From positions 19,307 through 83,306 of the forward strand of contig NZ_JACCJY010000029.1 of the NCBI RefSeq assembly GCF_014596085.1: a stretch of 64,000 nucleotides of DNA, in the 5' to 3' direction. The stretch is from Azospirillum tabaci (lineage in GTDB: Bacteria > Pseudomonadota > Alphaproteobacteria > Azospirillales > Azospirillaceae). A program made the translations under genes and the position numbers. Shown here piece by piece: positions 44,281 through 52,270 of the stretch (the stretch's first letter is position 1; the number at the start of each line of letters is the position of its first letter). The notes under the pieces were generated by a model that saw only the letters and a program-made list of their open reading frames with translations, did not search any database and was not told where the DNA came from.

Positions 44281-44774
44281 CAGACCGCGCTCCCCCAGTC
44301 GCCGCTCTTGCCGCCGGCCTTGTGCAGCAGTTTGACCTCGGTGATGGTCATGCCGCGGTCCACCGCCTTGCACATGTCGTAGACGGTCAGCGCCGCGACC
44401 GACACGGCGGTCAGCGCCTCCATCTCCACACCGGTCTGGCCCTTCAGCTTGCAGGTGGCGGTGATGTCCACGGCGTTGCGCTCGGGGTCGCAGGTCAGGT
44501 CCACCTTGACCGAGGACAGCATCAGCGGGTGGCACAGCGGGATAAGGTCCGGCGTGCGCTTGGCCCCCATGATGCCGGCGAGGCGGGCCACCGACAGCAC
44601 GTCGCCCTTCTTGACGCCGCCCTGCAGGATGAGCGCCAGCGTTTCCGGCTGCATCAGGACGGAGCCGCGGGCGGTCGCCGTGCGTTCCGTGTCGGCCTTG
44701 TCGGACACGTCCACCATCACCGCGCGGCCTTCGGCGTCGAAATGGGTGAAGCCGCTTGCGGGTTGGTCGGTCAT
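44280..44774 (-). CDS. moaC: Cyclic pyranopterin monophosphate synthase accessory protein MoaC
   Basis: Works after MoaA to form cyclic pyranopterin monophosphate, the first molybdenum cofactor intermediate. The 164-residue protein has FTHFDAEGRAVMVDVSDK at the start, the active-site segment LIPLCHPLMLSSVKVDL, and GVEMEALTAVSVAALTVYDMCK, all typical. moaA is not in the window. It overlaps the GNAT gene upstream by 4 bases and moeA downstream by 1. Confidence 0.96.
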   Translation of the reverse strand: MTDQPASGFTHFDAEGRAVMVDVSDKADTERTATARGSVLMQPETLALILQGGVKKGDVLSVARLAGIMGAKRTPDLIPLCHPLMLSSVKVDLTCDPERNAVDITATCKLKGQTGVEMEALTAVSVAALTVYDMCKAVDRGMTITEVKLLHKAGGKSGDWGSAV

Positions 44775-45250
44775 AGGGGTTTCTCCATGAACAGGCTCAG
44801 CGGGTCCGGTCCGTAGGGGCCGAAGGGGCCGCGGTCGGCAAAGCCCTGCTTGCGGTAGAGCGTGATGGCCTCGTCCTGATAGACGCCGGTTTCCAGCCGC
44901 AGCAGAGACAGGCCAGCGGTACGGGCCTCGTCCTCAATGCGCTCCAGCAGGCGGCGCCCGATCTGGCCACCGCGCGCGTTCGGCTGGACAAACATCCGTT
45001 TGACCTCGCCGTAGCCGCCCTCGGTGTCGATGCGCACGGCGCCGCAGCCGACCACGGTTCCCGACCGCCGGGCGACCAGGAAGCGGATGTCCGGCTTCGC
45101 CAGCGATTGCAGGTCGAGCAGGTGGTTGCTCTCGGCTGGGTACAAGTCGCCCAGATAACGGTCCAACTCCTCGATGAGCTGAATCACCTCGTCCTGGAGC
45201 GGGCTTTCACGGGCAATGGTCACGTTCGGCACGGCGTCGCTCCTCCCCAT
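44771..45250 (-). CDS. GNAT family N-acetyltransferase
   Basis: A 159-residue acetyltransferase with the acetyl-CoA loop VQPNARGGQIGRRLLERI and the following LLRLETGVYQDEAITLYRKQGF. The substrate is unknown. It lies 18 bases after trpC and overlaps moaC by 4, so it joins the tryptophan and molybdenum-cofactor genes in one unit. A similar acetyltransferase-like frame next to trpC would be expected in other Azospirillum genomes if the order is conserved. Confidence 0.85.
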   Translation of the reverse strand: MGRSDAVPNVTIARESPLQDEVIQLIEELDRYLGDLYPAESNHLLDLQSLAKPDIRFLVARRSGTVVGCGAVRIDTEGGYGEVKRMFVQPNARGGQIGRRLLERIEDEARTAGLSLLRLETGVYQDEAITLYRKQGFADRGPFGPYGPDPLSLFMEKPL

Positions 45251-45268
45251 TGCTTTTTTTATTTGGTG

Positions 45269-46057
45269 TCAGGCGAGCAGGGCGCGGGTGGCCGCGGCCA
45301 CATCCTCCTGCCGCATCAGCGATTCACCGACCAGGAAGCAGCGCGCGCCCACAGCCGCCATGCGGGACAGGTCCGCCGGGCTGTAGAGACCGCTTTCGGC
45401 AACCAGCATCCGGTCGTCAGGGACATGGGCGGCCAGCTCCTCGGTCGTGGCGATGTCCACCGCCAGCGTCTTCAGGTTCCGGTTGTTGACGCCCAGCAGC
45501 GGGGTCTTGAGCGCCAGCGCGCGGTCCAGCTCCTCGCGGTTGTGCACCTCGACCAGCACGTCCAGGCCCCACGCTATGGCGGCGTCCTCGATCTCCGCGG
45601 CCTGGGCATCGCTCAGCGCCGCCATGATGATCAAGATGCAGTCGGCGCCCAGCGCGCGTGATTCGGCGATCTGGTAGGGATCGACCATGAAGTCCTTGCG
45701 CAGCACCGGCAGGTCCACCGCGGCGCGGGCGGCCAGCAGATAGTCGTCGCAGCCCTGGAAGTAGGGTTCGTCCGTCAGCACCGACAGGCAGGTGGCGCCG
45801 CCCTCGCGGTAGGCGCGGGCCAGCGACGGCGGGTCGAAGTCCGGACGGATCAGGCCCTTCGACGGGCTGGCCTTCTTGATCTCGGCGATCAGGCCGTAGC
45901 GGCCCCCGTCCACCGTGCGGCGCAGGGCGCGGATGAAGCCGCGCGCCGGGTCGGCGGCGCGGGCGTCCTCTTCCACCACGGACAGCGGGCGGGCGGACTT
46001 GCGGGCTTGGACCAGCGCGCGCTTGTCGTCGCAGATGCGGGTCAGGACGTCGCTCAT
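45269..46057 (-). CDS. trpC: Indole-3-glycerol phosphate synthase
   Basis: Closes the indole ring in tryptophan synthesis. The 262-residue TIM-barrel protein has LIAEIKKASPSKGLIR near residue 55, LRKDFMVDPYQIAESRALGAD, LVEVHNREELDRAL, and GVNNRNLKTLAVD, followed by VAESGLYSPADL. The ATG at 46057 overlaps the trpD stop by 4 bases. It is monofunctional, with no TrpF fusion. Confidence 0.97.
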   Translation of the reverse strand: MSDVLTRICDDKRALVQARKSARPLSVVEEDARAADPARGFIRALRRTVDGGRYGLIAEIKKASPSKGLIRPDFDPPSLARAYREGGATCLSVLTDEPYFQGCDDYLLAARAAVDLPVLRKDFMVDPYQIAESRALGADCILIIMAALSDAQAAEIEDAAIAWGLDVLVEVHNREELDRALALKTPLLGVNNRNLKTLAVDIATTEELAAHVPDDRMLVAESGLYSPADLSRMAAVGARCFLVGESLMRQEDVAAATRALLA

Positions 46058-47127
46058 GGCGCGGCAACCGGTTCGTTGGTGGCAGACGAGTTGGTGATGG
46101 ATACGAGGTGCTGGAGCACGGCGCGGGCGGCGCCGCTGTCGATGGCGTGACGGGCCTGCTCGACGCCCTCCTTCAGGTCGCCCGCCTTGCCCGCCACATG
46201 CAGCGCGGCGGCGGCGTTCAGCAGCACAATGTCGCGGTAGGCGCCCTGGGCGCCGTCGAACAGCGCGCGGATGGCCTCCGCGTTCACATGGGCGTCGCCG
46301 CCCTTCAGATGCTCCGGCCGGGCGCGGAAGATGCCCGCCTGCTCCGGCTCGATCTCGAAGACCGTGACCTCGCCGTCCTTGAGTTGGGCGACGGTGGTCG
46401 GGCCGGTCGTGGTGATCTCGTCCAGCCCGTCGGAGCCATGGACGATCCAGGCGGCCTCCGACCCGAGGCGTTGCAGCACATGGGCCAGCGGCTCCACCCA
46501 CTGCCTGGCGTAGACGCCGAGAAGCTGGCGCTTGGCGCTGGCCGGGTTGGACAGCGGACCCAGCAGGTTGAAGATGGTGCGGGTGCCCAGCTCCACGCGG
46601 GTCGGGCCGACGTTGCGCATGGCGAGGTGGTGGCGCGGCGCCATCAGGAAGCCGATGCGGGCGTCCCACAGGGCCTTGCGCACCAGACCCATGTCGCAGT
46701 CGAGGTTGACGCCCAGGGCACCCAGCACGTCGGCGGCGCCCGACTTGGAGGACATGGCGCGGTTGCCGTGCTTGGCCACCGGCACGCCGCAGGCGGCGAT
46801 GACGACCGCGGCGGCGGTCGAGATGTTGTAGGTGCCCGAGCCGTCGCCGCCGGTTCCGCAGGTGTCGATGGTGCCGTCGGGAGCCTCCACCGGGATCGCC
46901 TTGGCGCGCATGACGCGGGCGGCCCCGGTGATCTCGTCCACCGTCTCGCCGCGCACGCGCAGCGCCATCAGGAATCCGCCCATCTGCGACGGGGTGGCGT
47001 TGCCCGACATGATGATGTCGAAGGCCAGCGAGGCCTCCGGCTCGCTCAGGGCGTTGCCGGCGGCGACCTTGGCGAGGATGGCCTTCATGTCGGTCAGGTC
47101 GCCGTGCGGCGCGGACGGCGTGCTCAT
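46054..47127 (-). CDS. trpD: Anthranilate phosphoribosyltransferase
   Basis: Transfers phosphoribose to anthranilate. The 357-residue protein has the PRPP motif DTCGTGGDGSGTYNISTAAA, KHGNRAMSSKSGAADVLGALG, and LGPLSNPASAKRQLLGVYA. The ATG at 47127 overlaps the trpG stop by 4 bases; the open frame extends upstream into trpG but has no conserved residues there. Confidence 0.97.
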   Translation of the reverse strand: MSTPSAPHGDLTDMKAILAKVAAGNALSEPEASLAFDIIMSGNATPSQMGGFLMALRVRGETVDEITGAARVMRAKAIPVEAPDGTIDTCGTGGDGSGTYNISTAAAVVIAACGVPVAKHGNRAMSSKSGAADVLGALGVNLDCDMGLVRKALWDARIGFLMAPRHHLAMRNVGPTRVELGTRTIFNLLGPLSNPASAKRQLLGVYARQWVEPLAHVLQRLGSEAAWIVHGSDGLDEITTTGPTTVAQLKDGEVTVFEIEPEQAGIFRARPEHLKGGDAHVNAEAIRALFDGAQGAYRDIVLLNAAAALHVAGKAGDLKEGVEQARHAIDSGAARAVLQHLVSITNSSATNEPVAAP

Positions 47128-47714
47128 GCGGCGGTCTCCAGCCGGCGGGTCGTGTTCAGGAAATTCTCCAGGATCTTGTGCCCGTGCTCGCTCTCGATGC
47201 TTTCCGGGTGGAACTGCACGCCGTGGATCGGCAGCTCGCGGTGGGACAGCGCCATGATCAGCCCGTCCTCCGTCTCGCCGGTCACTTCCAGACAGGCGGG
47301 CAGGGTGGCGCGCTCGACGATCAGCGAATGGTAGCGGGTGGCCCGGAAGGGCGAGGGCAGGTCCTTCAGGACGCCGCGCCCCTGGTGGAACATGCGGTCG
47401 ACCTTGCCGTGCATCGGCACCGGCGCGCGCAGCACCGTGCCGCCAAAGGCCTGTCCGATCGCCTGATGGCCCAGGCACACGCCCATCAGCGGAACGCCGA
47501 CCTTGGCGGCGGCGTCGATCAGCGGCAGGCAGATGCCCGCCTTGTCCGGGTCGCAGGGGCCGGGCGACAGCACGATCCCTTCGGGGCGGAGCGCCATGGC
47601 CTCCTCCACCGTCAGGCTGTCGTTGCGGCGGACGTCGAGTTCGGCGCCCAGTTCGCCCAGGTAATGGACGAGGTTGTAGGTGAAGCTGTCGTAATTATCG
47701 ATGAGCAGCAGCAT
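47124..47714 (-). CDS. trpG: Anthranilate synthase glutaminase subunit
   Basis: Supplies ammonia from glutamine to TrpE (and may also serve PabB). The 196-residue class I amidotransferase has the catalytic Cys in LMGVCLGHQAIGQAFGG, the oxyanion motif SPGPCDPDKAG, and the His-Glu pair in VQFHPESIES. The ATG at 47714 (MLLLIDNYDSFTYN) is preferred to the upstream one at 47729. It begins the trpGDC unit; a -35-like TGGAAA and -10-like TAGGGT lie upstream but are weak. Confidence 0.96.
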   Translation of the reverse strand: MLLLIDNYDSFTYNLVHYLGELGAELDVRRNDSLTVEEAMALRPEGIVLSPGPCDPDKAGICLPLIDAAAKVGVPLMGVCLGHQAIGQAFGGTVLRAPVPMHGKVDRMFHQGRGVLKDLPSPFRATRYHSLIVERATLPACLEVTGETEDGLIMALSHRELPIHGVQFHPESIESEHGHKILENFLNTTRRLETAA

Positions 47715-47868
47715 GGGGCGCCCCGGCATCCTTCCGGCCTATCGTTTCCGGTCCGTCGGTCTCGGCCCGATCGTCCCGGAATACCGTTCCGGCCTTGTTC
47801 CAAGGCGGGTACCCTAGCGGCTGAAGCAATGGATTTCCAGCCCGTCCGAACCTGGAAACGGCGGAGAC

Positions 47869-48333
47869 TCAGCGGCAGAGGAACTGTGGTGCGGCCGCGG
47901 GCTTGTCCAGAACGATGCCCCGCGCGTCGGTCTCCTCGGTGATCTGGCAGCGCCGCACCGTGCGCGGCAGGTCGATGGCCAGCGTGGCCTGCGTCCCGCT
48001 GTAGCGGCAGATCAGGAAGACGTTGGTGCGCCGCGCGGCGGGGAAGTCCCATTGCCGGGTTTCCGAGCGGCCCCGCCGGAGGCTGCGGTCCGGTTCCAGC
48101 GCCGCCGGGGCGGGGGGCGGGGTGGGAGACGTCATCTGCGCCGCGCGGTCGCCCTCCACCAGAGCGACGCCCGCGAAGGCGTGCTGGTCCTTCGCCGGGT
48201 AGGGCGACCAGCCTCCGGGCGCCTCCGGCTGGGCCTGCACGGTCAGACTGGCCGGGCAGCGGACCTCGTTGGCGAGGGTGGGGCCGGCGGTGACGGCGGC
48301 GAGGATCGGCAGTGCGGCGAGGGTACGGACCAT
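47869..48333 (-). CDS. Small secreted protein, STY0301-like
   Basis: A 154-residue protein with a signal peptide (cleavage near LANE, residue about 22) and four Cys in the mature part (VRCPA, ICRYS, RRCQI, FLCR), consistent with two disulfides. The C-terminal half, FLICRYSGTQATLAIDLPRT, resembles the small STY0301-type periplasmic family of unknown function. It lies upstream of trpG in the same direction with a 154-base gap and is divergent from the polysaccharide deacetylase gene. Confidence 0.65.
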   Translation of the reverse strand: MVRTLAALPILAAVTAGPTLANEVRCPASLTVQAQPEAPGGWSPYPAKDQHAFAGVALVEGDRAAQMTSPTPPPAPAALEPDRSLRRGRSETRQWDFPAARRTNVFLICRYSGTQATLAIDLPRTVRRCQITEETDARGIVLDKPAAAPQFLCR

Positions 48334-48452
48334 GGTGGGTCACAGCATAGTCCCAGCCGGCGGTCGCCTCCACCCCGCTCCGCTGTTGCAGCGACGGGGC
48401 GAGGGTGCCACCTTGCGCACAAACCGGAAACCAGGGTTCGAGATTCCTTTCC

Positions 48453-49667
48453 ATGGCCAGACAATCGCCGCGCAAGCCCCAGAAGGCGGCGGCACGGAAG
48501 CCATCGCCGAAAACGCCGGCCGCCGCATCCGGACGGGCGACGCCGGGGCGCGCCGTCTCCCCGATCCTGCTGGCGCTGGCCGGGGTGATCGCGGTCTTCG
48601 TGGTGGCGTTCGGCGCGCGCTTCCTCATCGGGCGCGACGCGCCGGAGACGGACATGGCCGTCGTGGAGCGGGAGGCGCCGGTCATCGCCCCGGCCGTTCC
48701 ATCCGCCATCGCCCCGGTCAAGCCGCCCCCGCCCAAGGTCGCGGAGACACCGCCTTCGCCGGAGCCGCCGGCCCAACGCGAGCCTGAACCCACGCCCGCG
48801 CCGCCGTCTCCCCAGGTGACCGAGGCCCCGGCCGCCGTTGCGGTTCCCGCACCGCCCCCTCCGCCGGCCCTGACGCCGAAGCCGGTGGTGGCGATGCTGC
48901 CGCCTCCCGTGGCTCCGGCGGAGCCGCCCAAGGCGGCGCCTGGATCACCGCTGTGGAAGAAGAACGCGCTGCCCTTCCGCGCCCCGCCGGGCAAGCCGGC
49001 CATCGCCATCGTCATCGACGACATGGGCGTGGACCGCAAGCGCTCGAATCGCACGGTGTCGCTGCCGGCGCCGCTGACGCTCGCCTGGCTGCCCTATGCC
49101 CACGAACTGCCGGTCCAGGCCCGCGCCGCCCGCGCCGCCGGGCATGAGTTGATGCTGCATCTTCCCATGGAGCCCAGCGGCTCCGCCGATCCGGGGCCGC
49201 AGGCGTTGCGCGTGTCGCTGGACAAGGGGGAGATCCTGCGCCGGACCAAGGCGGCGCTGGACAGCTTCGACGGCTACGTCGGGGTGAACAACCACATGGG
49301 CAGCCGCTTCACCGCCGATCACGCGGCGATGGCGCCCGTGCTGGGGGAGATCGCGCGGCGCGGCCTGTTGTGGCTGGACAGCCGGACCACCGCGAAGAGC
49401 GCCGGCCTGACCATTGCACGGGAGCTTCAGATGCCCTTCGCCGGGCGCGACATCTTCCTCGACAACGAGATGACCGTGCCGGCGGTGCGCAGCCAACTCG
49501 CCAAGACGGAGCAGGTGGCGCGCAGCCAGGGCTACGCCATCGCCATCGGCCACCCGCACGATGCGACAATCGACGCACTGGCCTCCTGGATGCCGGAGGT
49601 GCAGAAACGCGGCTTCGTCCTGGTTCCGGTCAGCGCCGTCGTGCGCGCCCATCACACCGGCGGGTGA
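48453..49667 (+). CDS. Divergent polysaccharide deacetylase family protein
   Basis: A 404-residue protein: basic N-terminus, one membrane anchor (ILLALAGVIAVFVVAFGARF, about residues 30-50), a long Pro/Ala-rich linker (about residues 70-155), then a periplasmic deacetylase-2 domain. The domain has AIVIDDMGVD with the metal-binding Asp pair, LMLHLPMEP, NNHMGSRFT and the late IGHPHDATIDAL. Such proteins are encoded near envelope genes and are thought to modify peptidoglycan or polysaccharide; the substrate here is unknown. The ribosome site is weak. Confidence 0.88.
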   Translation: MARQSPRKPQKAAARKPSPKTPAAASGRATPGRAVSPILLALAGVIAVFVVAFGARFLIGRDAPETDMAVVEREAPVIAPAVPSAIAPVKPPPPKVAETPPSPEPPAQREPEPTPAPPSPQVTEAPAAVAVPAPPPPPALTPKPVVAMLPPPVAPAEPPKAAPGSPLWKKNALPFRAPPGKPAIAIVIDDMGVDRKRSNRTVSLPAPLTLAWLPYAHELPVQARAARAAGHELMLHLPMEPSGSADPGPQALRVSLDKGEILRRTKAALDSFDGYVGVNNHMGSRFTADHAAMAPVLGEIARRGLLWLDSRTTAKSAGLTIARELQMPFAGRDIFLDNEMTVPAVRSQLAKTEQVARSQGYAIAIGHPHDATIDALASWMPEVQKRGFVLVPVSAVVRAHHTGG

Positions 49668-49694
49668 CCGCCGGTCCCGCTTGAGGAGAGTTCC

Positions 49695-49898
49695 ATGGCT
49701 GACACCTACAAGGTCGGCGGCATGACCTGCGGCGGTTGCGCCCGCTCCGTCACCAACGCCATCGGCAAGCTGGCGCCGGGCGCCGCCGTGACGGTGGACC
49801 TCGACGCCGGCACCGTGGCCGTGGAGGGCGGCGTTACCCCCGAGACGGTGAAGAAGGCCGTGGAAGGCGCCGGCTTCGACTTCGGCGGTCGAGCCTGA
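49695..49898 (+). CDS. Heavy-metal-associated domain protein (CopZ-like)
   Basis: A 67-residue ferredoxin-fold metallochaperone, consisting only of one HMA domain with the Cu(I)-type motif GMTCGGCARSV at residues 9-19. A strong ribosome site GAGGAGAG lies upstream. No copper ATPase or regulator is nearby, so its partner is not indicated by context. It follows the polysaccharide deacetylase gene by 27 bases. Confidence 0.9.
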   Translation: MADTYKVGGMTCGGCARSVTNAIGKLAPGAAVTVDLDAGTVAVEGGVTPETVKKAVEGAGFDFGGRA

Positions 49899-49923
49899 GA
49901 CGGGCTTCAGGCTTGAGAAAGAC

Positions 49924-50727
49924 TTAGGCCGCCTGAGGACGGCGCAGCCGCCACACCAGCAGGCCGCCGGCCCAGGACAGCGATACCGCCAGCGCGACGC
50001 CGAGCGCCACGAACCGTCCGGCGGGCTCGGCCAGCAGATGGGCGGTGGTCAGCGCCAAAGCGAGGCCGGGGTTGGTCAGCAGCGCGCTGCGCATCGCCGC
50101 GGCGACCACGCCGCCGCCCATGCGGCCGTGCAGGATCACCGTCAGGCTGGTCAGGGCGATGGGGAAGACGGCGGCGATGCCTGTGGCCGCCGGCCCGATG
50201 CTGTGGCTGAGCGTCGTCACCGTGGCGACCAGCAGGCCGACGAGACCGGCGCGGGCCGGGATGTCGTACCAGCGCGACCGCGCCACCCGGACGGTCTTGT
50301 CCTGCGGGATCGGCGCCGACACCGCCCAGGCGGCGATCCCGTAGCAGACCAGAGTCAGCAGCAGGGCCAGCGGCAGCGTCCAGGCGACGGCGGAGCGCAG
50401 GGTGGACGCCACGGCGATCCAGAAGATGGAGCTGGTGACGACCGTTGCCGGCATGCTCCAGCGCGGCGCGATCCGCACCAGAAGCGCCAGATAGAGGACG
50501 ATCGTCGCGTTCCCCACCATTCCCGACAGGGCGGCGTCCGCGACGAAGTGGTCGCCATGCTCCATCGCGAGCATCACGAAGGCCGGGCCGGTCGAGACGG
50601 GCAGGGCAGTGATCATGCCGCCATAGAAGGGACCGGCCTTCTCCGCCGCCAGCGAGGCGGCGACGACGACCAGGGCCGCCGCCGCGATCTTGACGATCAG
50701 CGGCAGCAGCAGCGCATCGAGGGGCAT
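49924..50727 (-). CDS. Hypothetical multi-span membrane protein
   Basis: A 267-residue inner-membrane protein with about eight to nine hydrophobic helices. The arrangement repeats in two halves: each begins with a helix pair containing a Gly/Pro-rich turn (AGPFYGGMITALPVSTGPAF; SIGPAATGIAAVFPIALTS), suggesting internal duplication. I recognise no transport family with confidence. It starts 7 bases downstream of the trpE stop, so it is likely co-transcribed with trpE. Confidence 0.8.
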   Translation of the reverse strand: MPLDALLLPLIVKIAAAALVVVAASLAAEKAGPFYGGMITALPVSTGPAFVMLAMEHGDHFVADAALSGMVGNATIVLYLALLVRIAPRWSMPATVVTSSIFWIAVASTLRSAVAWTLPLALLLTLVCYGIAAWAVSAPIPQDKTVRVARSRWYDIPARAGLVGLLVATVTTLSHSIGPAATGIAAVFPIALTSLTVILHGRMGGGVVAAAMRSALLTNPGLALALTTAHLLAEPAGRFVALGVALAVSLSWAGGLLVWRLRRPQAA

Positions 50728-50734
50728 TCGGTCC

Positions 50735-52246
50735 CTACCGGGCGGAGGTCTCGCGGACGGTTTCCTCCGCGGCGCGGATCAGGGCCATCGACTTGTTGAC
50801 GGTCTCCTGATACTCGGCCTCCGGATCGCTGTCGGCGACCACGCCGCCGCCGGCCTGCACGTACATCATGCCGTCCTTCAGAACGGCGGTGCGCAGCGCG
50901 ATGCAGGTGTCCATGGCGCCCGACGCGCCGAAATAGCCGACGCAGCCGGCGTAGACGCCACGGCGGGCCTTCTCCAGCTCGTCGATGATCTGCATGGCGC
51001 GGACCTTCGGCGCACCCGACACGGTGCCGGCCGGGAAGCCGGCGATCAGCGCGTCCAGCGCGTCGTGCTTCGGGTCGAGGTCGCCCTCGACGTTGGAGAC
51101 GATGTGCATGACGTGGCTGTACAGCTCCACGATCATCTTCTGCGTCACCTTGACGGTGCCGGTCCGCGCGACGCGGCCCACGTCGTTGCGCCCGAGGTCG
51201 AGCAGCATCAGATGCTCGGCCAGCTCCTTCGGATCGCTCAGCAGATCCTCGGCCAGCGCCTGATCCTCCGCCGCCGTGGTGCCGCGCTTGCGGGTGCCGG
51301 CGATGGGGCGGACGGTCACCTTGCCGTCGCGCACGCGCACCAGGATCTCCGGGCTGGAGCCGACGACCGACAGCTCGCCGAAGTCGCAGTGGAACAGGAA
51401 GGGCGACGGGTTCAGGCGGCGCAGCGTGCGGTACAGCGCCAGCGGCGACGGCTTGAAGGGGAATCGGATGCGCTGGGACGGCACGACCTGGAAGATGTCG
51501 CCGGCCCGGATGTACTCCTTCGCCCGCTCCACGATCGCGTGATACTCCTCGCGCGTCGTGTTGGAGGTCCAGGCGAGCGGCAGCCCGTCCTTGGTCCGCG
51601 GCTCCCGCCGGTAGGGCAGGGGGCGCTCCAGGTCGGCCACCGCGTCCATCAGCCGCTCGCGGGCGTCGCCGTAGGCGGCGGTTCCGTCGATTCCCGGCTT
51701 CGGCCAGACGGGGGTGACCAGCGTCACCGAATCGGTGTGGCTGTCGAAGATGGCGACGATGCTCGGCCGCGAGAGGATGGCGTCGGGAATGCCCAGCTCG
51801 TCCGGGTTGTCGTCCGGTAGCCGCTCCATCAGCCGGACCATGTCGTAGGTCAGGTAGCCGAACAGGCCGGCGGCCATTGGCGGCAGGGCGTCCGGCAGGT
51901 CGATGCGGCTCGCGTTGATGAGGGCGCGCAGCGACTCCAGCGGGGCGGCGTCGATGGGCTCGTAGGCGTCGCGGTCGTGCAGGGCGTTGCGGTTCACCTC
52001 CGCCCGGTCGCGGCGGCAGCGCCACACCAGATCGGGCTTGAAGCCGATCACCGAGTAGCGGTCGCGCCTCGATCCCGCCCCGCGCTCCGCCGATTCGAAG
52101 AGGAAGCCGAAGGGCCGCCCGTCGGCCAGCTTCATGTAGGCGGAGACGGGGGTCTCCAGATCGCTGACCAGTGTGGTCCACACCACCTGCGGCTTGCCGG
52201 CCTCATAAGCGGTGTGGAAGGCGGCGAATTCCGGCTGAACCTTCAC
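50735..52246 (-). CDS. trpE: Anthranilate synthase component I
   Basis: Converts chorismate to anthranilate with ammonia from TrpG. The 503-residue protein has the chorismate-binding core: ILVRVRDGKVTVRPIAGTRKRG, ERAKEYIRAGDIFQVVPSQR, the segment LMLLDLGRNDVGRVA, FPAGTVSGAPKVRAM and YAGCVGYFGASGAMDTCIALR. The start codon is GTG. It lies 24 bases behind ppiD, apart from trpGDC, and there is no room for a leader-peptide attenuator directly upstream. Confidence 0.96.
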   Translation of the reverse strand: MKVQPEFAAFHTAYEAGKPQVVWTTLVSDLETPVSAYMKLADGRPFGFLFESAERGAGSRRDRYSVIGFKPDLVWRCRRDRAEVNRNALHDRDAYEPIDAAPLESLRALINASRIDLPDALPPMAAGLFGYLTYDMVRLMERLPDDNPDELGIPDAILSRPSIVAIFDSHTDSVTLVTPVWPKPGIDGTAAYGDARERLMDAVADLERPLPYRREPRTKDGLPLAWTSNTTREEYHAIVERAKEYIRAGDIFQVVPSQRIRFPFKPSPLALYRTLRRLNPSPFLFHCDFGELSVVGSSPEILVRVRDGKVTVRPIAGTRKRGTTAAEDQALAEDLLSDPKELAEHLMLLDLGRNDVGRVARTGTVKVTQKMIVELYSHVMHIVSNVEGDLDPKHDALDALIAGFPAGTVSGAPKVRAMQIIDELEKARRGVYAGCVGYFGASGAMDTCIALRTAVLKDGMMYVQAGGGVVADSDPEAEYQETVNKSMALIRAAEETVRETSAR

Positions 52247-52270
52247 GGGACTGGCCTCGATTGAGTGTGG

